Assembly (NCBI GenBank): GCA_949592205.1 | Contig: CATIUR010000001.1 | Location: 17,809,501 to 17,873,500 of the forward strand | Direction of reading: 5' to 3' | DNA length: 64,000 bases | Source of the DNA: Helichrysum umbraculigerum | Lineage: Eukaryota > Streptophyta > Magnoliopsida > Asterales > Asteraceae | Part shown: positions 1 through 10,445 of the stretch, piece after piece | How positions within the stretch are numbered: position 1 is the stretch's first letter | Layout of the letters: every line of letters starts with the position of its first letter | The notes under the pieces: generated by a model | What the model was told of the DNA's origin: nothing | What the model saw: the letters and a program-made list of their open reading frames with translations, nothing else | Database searches by the model: none | Position numbers and translations under genes: made by a program

Positions 1-640
1 ACATATTATTGACTTGAAAGAAGTTGCAAAAAAATGAAGATTTTGAAAAGTGTATTCAGAAAACTAGAGAATATCGATAAGTATCCATCTGTATAGAAAT
101 GTGAAAAAGTACGGTTATCCCTTAAAGTAACCAATATTTTTTATTAATCAATTGCAGACCTACGATTTTTTGGTCTCATTTGTCACCCGATATATTCGCG
201 TTAGTTTATAAAGAAAACAATCATTTTTGATTATGTACAAAATTTGGTCCGACTTGTCACCTAAATTTGTGCCTTTTATTATTCATCTATTAAATTAAAT
301 TTGTTGTAATTTTGACAATAATGTGTATACAGATATGAAGTGAACTAAAGATGTTGCAAAGCTAAAAGAAATGATCAACTCAAAAGAAGCTTACTTGCCC
401 CACTTAATAACAAAAAGTAAGGACTTAAATAAGAGAAATCGGAAGTTTGAATGCAATGAATGTGAAAGTCATATCAATTGAAGGAACACGAATCAAAATT
501 ATGTTGGTTTTCTCACAAGCTTTTTTTAAAACCATCCTTGTACACTCCTTGCGATCGTGAAAATGATTGCAAGACAAGGAAAATAAAAACCAACACAACG
601 TTTTTTTAGCCCACTGGTTAAGACTTATTTGCGAGTAAAG
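1..640. other. unassigned AT-rich sequence
   Basis: I see no coding region, terminal repeat or RNA gene here. The short open frames lack any recognisable motif. It could be the flank into which the Copia remnant at 641 inserted, or an older decayed repeat. Confidence 0.4.
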
Positions 641-878
641 TGTTAGAATATGTTGTTCTAACATATTGTGACAATAGTTTATATGGACTATCTAGCTTTG
701 ATTGATTGTGAATTACAATGCTTTGTAGGCTCCGAAAGTAGCAGTCTCCGAAAGTACTAATTTCAGAATTACTTAGTTTCGGATTTTATACTATTAGTAT
801 AAATAGGAGTGTTGTAATTCATTTTGAGATAACTCTTTCATTTTGTAACCTTTCACTTCCATATCTAGAGAGAGAAAT
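641..878 (+). mobile_element. truncated Copia LTR, + orientation
   Basis: It starts with TGTTAGAATATGTTGTTCTA and carries a TATA-like TATAAATAGGAG near 800. It is a near-perfect inverted copy of 1020-1257. It lacks the last third of the LTR: it stops exactly where the opposite LTR (879-1257) reaches its terminal CA. The two form a hairpin with about 238-bp arms around a 141-bp spacer. Confidence 0.7.
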
Positions 879-1257
879 TGAAAATCCGTAGGATCTACAG
901 CTGATCGAATCTCAAACACTAGCGGAAATTATGTTCGAGTAATAAACGTGAATCGGAATGCAAAAGCTAAATAAAAGTTGTGAACTTTTATTTGTTGATC
1001 ATGAAGTATACAATACTAGCTTTTCTCTCTCTCAAGTTCTCTCTCTAGATATGGAAGTGAAAGGTTACAAAATGAAAAAGTTATCTCAAAATGAATTACA
1101 ACACTCCTATTTATACTAATAGTATAAAATCGGAAACTAAGTCATTCCGAAATTAGTACTTTCGGAGCCTACAAAGCGTTGTAATTCACAATCAATCAAA
1201 GCTAGATAGTCCATACAAACTATTATCACAAAATGTTAGAACAACATGTTCTAACAA
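879..1257 (-). mobile_element. Copia 3' LTR, minus orientation
   Basis: Read on the minus strand it begins TGTTAGAACATGTTGTTCTA at 1257 and ends ...CGGATTTTCA at 879, so it is a complete 379-bp TG...CA LTR. It is preceded on the minus strand by the purine tract AAGGGGGAATT (1258-1268), which marks it as a 3' LTR. About 290 bp of adjacent internal sequence follows to 1549. The rest of the element is missing. Confidence 0.75.
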
Positions 1258-1357
1258 ATTCCCCCTTGACAATAGCTTGTATATACAAACTATTATCACA
1301 AAATGTTAGAATAACATGTTCTAACAAACTCCCCCTTGATAATAGCTTGTATAAGTC
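1215..1357. repeat. 71-bp tandem duplication across a Copia PPT/LTR boundary
   Basis: The block containing TACAAACTATTATCACAAAA, the LTR start and the purine tract (CCCCCTTG on the + strand) followed by AATAGCTTGTATA is present twice in tandem with few differences. Each copy carries the PPT and the first about 43 bp of LTR, so the element has two potential plus-strand start sites. Confidence 0.65.
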
Positions 1358-1549
1358 TTCGGGTCTTTAACATAAGCTTGATGATGAGCTTGATAAGAGA
1401 GAGAATTATCTTCGAGCATCAAAACTTCACAAAATCTAACTGTTCCCTATTCTGATAGCATCATAATATATCATAACTCCCCCTGAACAGTAGATTTTAT
1501 CTTCCTTGGTCTTGTATCAACTAAACAGAAACAACTTTAGGAACCCACC

Positions 1550-3898
1550 TGATGTAGTACAAAAAGTTACGTTTTTACCTACATTATTCACCCTATATTT
1601 AGGCCTTTTATAACAAAAACATTCTTAAAACATCATTATTCATCACATTTTGTTATAAAGGTGAAAACTTGATGGACTTTCCAAAACTATATGAAAAGGG
1701 CTGAAAATACGCTGAAATGGGCACCAAATTGAGCCTGACCCTAAATCTACTGTAAACTTCATACCAAGACCTCACAATTATCTTATTTTGTAGCTATGGA
1801 GATTACGAGAACGTGGATATAAGGATTGCTCAAGATGGATCAAGGATGAAGAAGATATGCAAGAAACAGCACAACCGAAGACTACGAAACGTATTCTAGA
1901 CACGCCCGGGTTCCACATATCCAATGCCTACCAAATTGGCATCATTAGACGTAACGGAATTACGAGACTGTAGGCGAAAGAATCAAGTCAAACGGACGCA
2001 AAACGAAGAAGATACGCGCGAATTAAGCGACGAGAAAAGCCGAAAAAATCACACGGCCTAGCACACGACCACCATGAAGCCGTGTACGGCCTATGGGAAG
2101 CCGTGTACGGCCTGGATACTTCTTGTGTGCTCTCGTTTTGCTTTGTTTGCTTGTACGTGCATGCTTGTGGACTTCTACTCTTGATCCAAGGCTCACCTAT
2201 AAATAGAGGGCTCCTCTATCTCATTTCACACACCTTCATCACCTCTCATTCTCACTTTCTCTCTCACACACTCTTTCTCTCTCTCTCTCTAGAGTCTCTC
2301 TCTAGCTTTCTCTCTCTAGAGTTAAGCTAGTAGACGAGCTAGGTTAGCGTAGCGGTAGTCGTAGCATTTGTACGGAGTCACTCCGAGACTTTGGGTCACG
2401 AAGATTTGTCTGTAATACTTATTCAGGTTTTATTTATATCTCTTTTCTTTATTTTGTAAATATGATTTGCTTATATTATGTTTGCGTTATATTGCTTGCT
2501 AGAGATGTCATGCTAGGTTAGACAAATATGTGTTTGCTATCATAATGGTTATGCTTAAGTAGTTATGTCTTTATAACATGCCGTTACTCTGCATGTATGA
2601 AGTTAAACTGTATCTGAATTTATGAGCTGAATCTCTATTGTTTACCTATCCAACTTATGCTGTGGTTAGAAACTTCCTGCTAAAACCTGGCCAGTTATTA
2701 GTGGTACGTACTCTACCTATTCTATGTATGATGAAGCATTTGAACTCGACATGGCTGTATTCTCTAGATTAAAACTATATCATAAGAGAAGCGGAGCATA
2801 GGATTAGAGATAGGTTAGATTCAAACTCATATATTAAATATCTTTGAGAGACCTTTCGGGATATTTATGATCCGATCATCTGGTTATGTGAAATGGTATG
2901 AATTAGGAATAGTTATCTGTGTGCCTTTCTATTGCATGTTCTTGTTTGATTGTTACTTTCGGAATGCTGCATGCTAGAACTGCACCTCTGATTACTATAT
3001 GTAACTGCATGATTAGGGTTTTCAAATATAAGTTGATGTTTATACAGTAGAGTGATGTGCATGTAATGGTTATGATGATTTATATGATTAATGATGAACA
3101 ATTCAATATACCGTTAAACAAGTTAATCCAACCTATTCCGTAGGGTAACTCCTGTTCACATTATTGTTTAATCAACAATTCGTGCCATGATACCAACACA
3201 CATTTGTCAGAGATTGAGGAATAGGATTAGAGAATAACTGTTAATTGAATTGATCAACACATTTGGGAGAACTTCCGATGTTTTTGATACTATATAATTG
3301 TTATCCATGTGACATATTATCTATCTAATTGTAGAGACCATTACGTTAGATATTTGATAGGATCGTAATTATACTTCATTAATAATATAAGGTATCCAAT
3401 GAGCAAACTGGCAGTTTAAATCAATGCTATGGAAAAACCATAAAACGACACAGTACTTCGTATAACGTTTAAATACGTGGGAAAAGCTAAGGAACTGCCG
3501 TAGGTATAATACTTCGTGTTGATTTAGGTTTCCGGTTACTCAATGGATTAATCATCATAACTAGTGGCTTAAATACCCATAACTACCCATTCAAAGCATA
3601 TACCGGCGTCATATAAAACACTCTCGTATCCACTATTCTTTGAGCCTCCGTACAAACATCCTTTCCTTTTCTGCATTTATTTTTTATTTTCGTAGATTAG
3701 TTCTAAAACCAAAACCAAATCAACCTTAGTTAAACCCTAGTTAAATTACAAAAGGTAATTAGAACACCTAAGATCCCATGCCCGTTGTAGTATAATAACG
3801 ACACCTGAGTCAGCATACCACTTACTACCCTAGTAACCTAATTAGGGCTGAAAGTAGTATTAGCTTAGGATTTCCCCAGCTATATAAATTTAAAACCA
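1550..3898 (+). mobile_element. LTR-like block, related to the copy A LTR
   Basis: It runs from TG (1550) to CA (3898), 2349 bp, with a TATA box TATAAATA at 2198-2205 followed by a CT-rich leader (2240-2330). The promoter core CACCTATAAATAGAGGGCT is the same as in the copy A LTR (minus strand, around 5588), at a comparable distance from the LTR start. No gag, PBS or coding region follows. It lies directly against the start of the copy A LTR in opposite orientation. I read it as a related solo or truncated LTR; its 3' end is not proven. Confidence 0.5.
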
Positions 3899-6326
3899 TG
3901 TTAGCGCCCGATCAGGTCGGTGTCGTTAACGATTACTAACCGGGCACCAGCAGTGGGTTGTTTTATATTTGTAATTGCGGGGCCTAAGTTTTCCCTAACG
4001 ATGCTAATCCTAAGGGTAAGCAAGTGGTATGTATGACCTAGAGTCGTTCTTCAAACCGACTGAATTGAAACTAAGGCGTGGCAGATGAGGGCTTTCAAAC
4101 TTGTGAAGGGTTTATAAAATAGTGGAGGAGTTTTGGTTTTTATATTGACTAACTTAGGTAAGTAAATAAATAAAAGCGAAATAGAAATAAAACGTAAAGC
4201 AGATAAAATAAAGATAGTGTTTGCTGAGACTTTGTTAATTAAGTTATGGGATGATATTTGGAGAAACTATTTTGAAAGATATTAGTTAATTATCATTCTT
4301 GAATACTTGCATGTAAACACTAGATTCCCTACTAATTAAAATCCCATTAGCATGTCACACCGGGAGCTAGGTTATGATAACATTACAAAGTACTTTGAAT
4401 AATAAGCAAAATCTTAATATGGTTTAATAATACTTCCATATGAACGGGAACAAAATCTTAAGGTACTAGACATAATTGAATCATATAACGATTCCTCGTC
4501 ATCCTAACAGATTTGTATATTTAAAACAGTTCATTTATGACTTTAAACCAGCCCTTGCTTGAGACTACCCAATAAATCCCCTAGTTATTCACAGCGTTCC
4601 TCACTTTAAGTGGTTCCACCGCTTCAAACCTTGGCCATGTCTTGTCCTACGATAATCCCCCATGTAGCCTTGCGGTTCCATAGTTTCATACCTTTGACAA
4701 ATTATATTGACACAGATAATTGACTACCTTTTAATTGGACGTCGTAAAAAGGTGTTGTAATCACGTTTATTGGTGGAAAGGCGATATATTAATTTGAAGT
4801 TTAAAAGTCTTTTAAGAAAGGTTAATTAAACTAGGTTTCTCATTTTATATATCTTAGTCCGTAATATAACTACCTTCGGTCGTTACGCAGCTTCCACGTG
4901 TTTGTACTACACCTAGAGTGTTTCCAACGCTATACTGAGTAACAGTCGAATAGGGGCCATCATATTACTTCGTAGTATTATATCGTTTCATAATATGACT
5001 ACCTTCGGTCGTTCCTCAACTTCCATACATTTGTACTCCACCTTGAAGTGTTTCCAGTACTATATCGAGTAACAGTCGAACAGGGGCCGTCATATTACTT
5101 CAAGATAATTAAGACCGTTTACATTCTACTACTATGATGATCCTAAGGCAACAATCAAACAAGAACATGCAATAAGACGATCAAAGTAATATTACCGATC
5201 TTTAATATGTAATTATAAATCATCCCATAATTAACTAACTACATCGCAAACAAACACAACAAGTATACTACTCTCTAATCATGGCAATAACTAAATCTAG
5301 CATAATCAATATAAACGTAATTAATTAAGATAGGTAAGGATTAGAAAGAACCAGAATTAAATGCGAGAGAAAGTAGACTTGAATTAATTGACACAATTCC
5401 GAGCGTACTCCAAAGATTACAAAGCGCTACACACTTTCCTTCTATTCCTAATTAAACTTCTAAACTAGTTTGCATACTAGTTAAAACTAATCTAGAGAAA
5501 GAATGTAGAGAGAGAAAGTTGGAGCTTAATTCTAGAGTGAGAAAATAAGCTAGGAAGGTGTGTTTTGCAAATGGAACCCAAGCCCTCTATTTATAGGTGA
5601 GCTTTGGCTCACATTAGCACCATGAGGTGCATGTTAGAAAGCTTTCCAAAAATGACGTGTGCCACACGAAAAGTAGGCGCACCGGGTACCGTACAACGCG
5701 AAAAGGTGGTGCACGGGGTACCAAAAGTTGCCAAAAAAGGAAACTGAGGTGGGGGTACTGTAGCCGGCGGCGGCACTGTAGCAGCCAGCGGCGTCACTGT
5801 AGCAACCGGCGGCGGCCGGCGGCTACCCGCCCCGTTTCGCTTCGTTGCTTAATTTGCGCGTATCTTCTTCGTTATACGTCCGTTTGAGTTGATTCTTTTT
5901 TTGTTGGATTCGTATTTCAAAAACGAAGATTTTGACAAAAGATAGGCCCTGAGATGAGGTCCCTAGCTCCAGATATTGCATTCGGATCATTTGGATCTTC
6001 CAGCGGGCGCGAAATCTTCATTTTTTACCCGTTTTGGTTGATTCTTCTTCTGTTGGATTCGAATTTTAAAAACGAATATCTTTGAAATAATGGATGTTGA
6101 TGGAAGGCACTTTAGTCTTGAAATCTCGTTTTTATGCCTTGAATCTTCAAACGTGTGTGGAATCTTCGTTTTACATCCGTTTTGCTTGATTTTTATCGTG
6201 CAACCTTGTTTTGACTATCTTGCCGTAATGTCACTGATTTGTAATGTTTTTGAGCTAATATGCTAAGAATCGTTCCAGAATGAGAGAGATATCGGTAGTA
6301 AAAACGTGACTTTTTACGCGATATCA
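3899..6326 (-). mobile_element. 3' LTR of gag-pro-X retrotransposon, copy A
   Basis: This 2428-bp LTR is in minus orientation, TGATATCGCGTAAAAAGTCA at 6326 to ...GGGCGCTAACA at 3899. It matches the right LTR (22713-32468, once the inserted element is removed) and the truncated LTR at 44391-45834. A TATA box (minus strand TATAAATA) lies at 5588-5595, followed by a pyrimidine-rich leader. Upstream of it (5755-5830) is a GC-rich patch built of short ACTGTAGC / CGGCGGC repeats, unusual in this AT-rich LTR. Confidence 0.85.
5588..5595 (-). promoter_or_regulatory. TATA box in copy A 3' LTR
   Basis: Minus-strand TATAAATA within CACCTATAAATAGAGGGCT, followed by a CT-rich leader. Equivalents are at about 31728-31735 in the right LTR, 45084-45091 in copy B and 2198-2205 in the + strand LTR-like block. 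Confidence 0.6.
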
Positions 6327-6341
6327 AGTATCCCACACTTA
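6327..6341 (-). promoter_or_regulatory. polypurine tract of copy A
   Basis: The minus-strand sequence TAAGTGTGGGATACT directly precedes the 3' LTR start. The same sequence is at 45835-45849 in copy B. Similar ATCCCACACTTA motifs recur at about 7437, 7496 and 7555. Confidence 0.6.
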
Positions 6342-7920
6342 GAACTTTGCTTGTCCTCAAGCAAACTCATCTTCAACATGGTTAAAAATAAGAGGATAAT
6401 GAAGAGTTAAAAGGCGGAATGTTTTACTAAGGTGTTTTGGGAAAGTAAAATACTTGTTCTTTGAAAAGGAAAGATTGTAATCTTTAGGAGCATGCTTGTG
6501 ATCTTTGATCTTGGATACATGACTAGGCGATCCTCTCATGGTGGTCACTCAAATCACTCAAAGTGTTTAGGGTTTCCTATTCTATTATAATCAATCACTC
6601 AGAACGCCAGTCATGTACCGTTTATCGTCATAGGCTTTATAGAGAATCAAATCGTTACCTTTTAGGTGAGCGTGAAGTCGATCTAGCCACAATCATTCTA
6701 GGGGAGGTGATGTAGGGTTTTGGAGTGAGGTGTTGGTGATATGATAGGTGGTTTTGGTGGTCTTCTTTTTGGTGAAGTTGGAAAGTTGAAGTTTTTGACT
6801 TCTTGGGACGATTGACGCCTTTTTCTTTTGGTTCTTGGAAGGAGTCTTTTCTCCATAATTTTTTTTTCTTCGAGTTTTCTCTTGGATTTTTGACTTCGTA
6901 TCCTTGTAGCTTTTCTTCTTTCATCTTTGGAACTTTTTATGAAGTTTGAGGGATGATTTTGAGTGGGTACGGGATGACGTTTTTATTTTTGGGTGTATAG
7001 ATGGGTTCAAGAATGATGTGATTCGATCTCCTTTTTGACTCACCAATTCGGCTTCGAAATGCATTACAGGAGCAAGTTCTGATTCTAAACGCATACATCG
7101 GCACACTCAAGAATCGAAAAAGTGAAGCATTAAAAGTGAATGCTTTTCATATGGCTCAAGATACCTCACGAATCGAAAGTTAGGTTGTTGTGTGCCTAGT
7201 CATGCGATGCTCTTTATGGGATTACTAAACTAACCTTTCAAAAGAATTTGTATTTTATTTTTCCTTCTTCCCCAAAGTAAATCATTCTTTGTTTAAAATT
7301 TTTCATTTTCAACATATTTTTAACTCAATTTTGAAAAATTTTGTTTACTTTTATGGAGAAGCAAGGTCTTATAAAGAGCAACGATTTTAGAATCAAGCAT
7401 ATACCAATATCCATTTAACAGTAGTGCAACTACTGCTATCCCACACTTAAAGGAACATCGTCCTCGATGTTATGCTAAGCTCTGAATGGGGTAAAATCCC
7501 ACACTTAGGGTTTTAAACATCTAAGTTGCGTTCTTTCAGTGTGTGTTGGGTTTGAATCCCACACTTAGTGATAAGCATAATGGATATGGTATATTTAGAA
7601 CGAATGAAAGAGACGGTTTAGAAGTACTCCCCGGTTGTTGCAGTGCCTCTGTGTGCATTTTTCCGGATTCCGTCTTTCTTGGTGCATTCTTGATCAAGTC
7701 TTCTTGTGATTGGTCTCGTAGGTGTGAACACGTCAGATATACGATTCTTCGGTTGTTGATGCTTCATTGCAGGCTGGAGCATTCTTTGTATTATCCGAGT
7801 GTGAAAGATAGTCAGAGATTTCATCACTTCTTGGAATGTAAAATTGCGGAAATGTAAAACACGGGTTGCCTCCCGAGAAGCGCTCTTTTAAAGTCGAGAG
7901 CTCGACTTCTTCTCTTCTAG
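6342..7920 (-). other. 3' non-coding region of copy A
   Basis: About 1.6 kb lies between the end of the X ORF and the PPT. It has no coherent coding frame but is well conserved with copy B (45850-47450). Features seen are three further copies of the PPT-like motif (ATCCCACACTTA on the + strand) and stretches of short purine and pyrimidine runs. Whether it is an untranslated 3' region or a decayed polymerase region I cannot tell; no RT, RNase H or integrase motif is visible. Confidence 0.5.
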
Positions 7921-9020
7921 CTAGATGGAGACGGATGCATCCATGGGATCCCCTTTGTTGATGTTGTGGGCCCTAGGTTGCGGAAAAGTGTATCGAGGTG
8001 GATAGATTCTCATAAAGTGATTGATTATTGTAGTAATCAATTCGAGTGGACTATCTCTCGATGATGCCTTGTAGTTCAGAAGATGCTCTAAGGTTGTTCT
8101 CTCAAGTCCTTGAAGTCCGAAGGTGATGTATTCGACTGCTTTAGTGACAGTCCCATTAGGGTCGGTCATGGCGGTTGTGTCTTTCTTAACGACCTCTCTT
8201 GGCGGTGGGTTTTGCCAGAGAGAGCATACAAATGCCAAGAATTGCAGTTTTATGTCTTCATAATTCTCGGTCTTGGGGTCTCCGTTGAATCTTCTGATAG
8301 ACGTGCATAGGTCCTCTATTTTCCGGTGCTGATGGTTGTTGAATGGAAAGTTGGATTCTGAGAAAACTAGAGCAAGCTGACGAAGTATCTCCTTGCATTC
8401 TGAGTAGGATAAGAACTTTGTTCTGGAGTTACTTTTCTGTTGTTGAATCTCCTGTAGATGGATCGTAACAAAAGTAGCGATATCAAGTGGTGATTCATGT
8501 GTGGCCCTAAAAGGTCGTTCGCGCATTGATTCCTCCCAAACAAGATCACTAAGTTCTTCAATCATTAACTCAATTTGTTTTTCCATAGTGGAGTTGATAA
8601 CCATAGATCCGCTTTCTTCGGAACTGAGATGATCTTCTCTACTTAGCAAGTTAAGCAATGATGTGAGGTCATTCATCGTCAAGATGTCAGCACGACTGCT
8701 CAGATGTCCAGTAGTTTCTTTCATATGCGCTCTAATAGAACCTAACATCTCCCATTGCGTTGAGGTGAATGGGATGTTAGATCTTTTAAAGGCATTGTAG
8801 ATCCTAGCGTAAGTCCGTTTCTGTTGTAGACAGAATTGCAGTTCAGCAGGGGAACGAGCAAGCATGTTGACTACGCCGCTCATTCCTCCTACTACTTTGT
8901 CAATTCTTTGGATGAATTCTTCGAGCACTTTGTGTTCTATGATGGTTTGCGGTTGGTATCTTGTGCGTTGGGAATATTCCTCCAGTGTTTCTCTTCTCGT
9001 GGGATGATTGTGGTTACTTC
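7921..9020 (-). CDS. C-terminal X domain of gag-pro-X polyprotein, copy A
   Basis: This is the downstream part of the copy A ORF, separated from gag-pro by the CACTA element. About 365 codons remain open, from SNHNHP just inside the 9020 junction to the stop at 7921. The first about ten residues of the open frame beyond the junction are CACTA sequence and not native. The protein is rich in charged and helical-looking segments, without transmembrane stretches, zinc knuckles or RT, RNase H or integrase motifs. Copy B (47451-48684) encodes the same domain, about 84% identical over 275 codons without gaps. I do not recognise the family. A structural or accessory role fused to Gag-protease is inference from position only. 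Confidence 0.65.
9018..9020. repeat. CACTA target site duplication (left)
   Basis: TTC, matching 20402-20404. The empty site in copy B reads GGTTACTTCTTGCCATTTC with a single TTC at this position. Confidence 0.9.
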
Positions 9021-9029
9021 CACTAGTAC

Positions 9030-10260
9030 AAATTTGCATATTGGTCACACATGGTCAAAATCAAATCGTCACACATTAGAATATTTATGTGACTAAAGGT
9101 ACAAAAATAAAATTAACTTCATTAGTTAGCCACATCTTAACTCCAATCGTGTGACCATTCTGAAATGTATTGCCACCCTTTCGAACATATATGTGGCTAA
9201 AGGGCACTACGATTTTTTGGTTGATTATTTAGTCACATATGAATTTGGAACGCGTGACAAATGAAGAGTAAGTTCGAAGTATTAGTCACGTTATACACAT
9301 AAAATGTGACAAATCTATGTCACACACTTGAACACTGTGACCAAATGCCACTATATGGTCACATGAAGTAATTGTTTATGTGACTAAATCATATAGTCGA
9401 CTTTGTCACACATGATTTCAGTGTAGCCAAAATCCGGTACATATGGTCACATAACTTATTATGTGTGTCTAAAGTTTAGTGTGTGTTAAAATGTCAAAAG
9501 CTAATATGTATAGTCACATTAATTTCTAGCACGATCATGTGACTATATGGCTTTATATAGCCACACCATATCACAAATGTGTATCTATATGATTTTTATG
9601 GCCATATTTTAGGTGATTATATGTGACCAATATATTCACAACAGTCACGTTGTAAATATTCATGTGGCTATTATTTAGACCAAAAATGAGCAAAAACGAT
9701 TATCATTAAGTTTGATATTAGTCACATTGAGTGTTAGTTTGTGTGACTAAATCAGATGCCACTATATGGTCACATGAAGTAATCGTTTATGTGATTAAAT
9801 CATATAGTCGAGTTTGTCACACATGATTTCAGTGTAGCCAAAATCGGTACATATGGTCACATAACTTATTATGTGTGTCTAAAGTTTAGTGTGTGTTAGA
9901 ATGTCAAAAGCTAATGTATATAGTCACATTTATTTCTAGCACGATTATGTGACTATATGGCTTTATAATAGCCACACATTTCATATATGTGTATCTAATA
10001 ATGATGTTTATGGCCACATTTTAGGTGATTATATGTGACCAATATATTCACAACAGTCACGTTGTGAAATATTCATGTGGCTATTATTTAGAGCCAAAAT
10101 GGGCAAAAACGATTATCATTGAGTGTTAGTTTGTGTGTTTTGATCATGAGACTTTATATGTCACATGAAATAATTGTATATGTGACTAAATCATAGAGTC
10201 GAGTTTGTCACACATGATTTTAGTGTAGCCAAAATCCGGTACATATGGTCACATATGGTT
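9030..10260. repeat. left CACTA subterminal repeats
   Basis: Dense copies of GTCACA / TGTGACTAAAT motifs occur in both orientations. A block of about 410 bp starting near 9347 is repeated near 9757 and partly near 10148, so much of this end arose by tandem duplication. Such subterminal motifs are the known binding sites of the accessory transposase protein in En/Spm elements; the binding here is inferred. Confidence 0.75.
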
Positions 10261-10261
10261 C

Positions 10262-10445
10262 GTATTTGGCACGGTTGATAGACATGGTGCTAGAAAAGCA
10301 TTTGGCACGGTTCGATCAACCATTTCAAAAGTATTTGGCACGGTTGATAGGCTTGGTCCCAAAAAAGTATTTAGCACAGTTCAGCCAACCTTGCCAAAAG
10401 TATTGTGATGGTTTAGTCTAGTTTTTCAAAAGTATTTGGCTCTGT
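10262..10445. repeat. short tandem motif TATTTGGCACGGTT
   Basis: Four to five imperfect copies of an AAAGTATTTGGCACGGTTGA-type unit lie just inside the left subterminal region. It is a second, distinct subterminal motif family. Confidence 0.6.

Noticed and set aside
5755..5830. GC-rich patch as a CpG island or rRNA fragment
   Set aside because: It is built of short repeats inside an LTR and recurs at equivalent positions in all three LTR copies.
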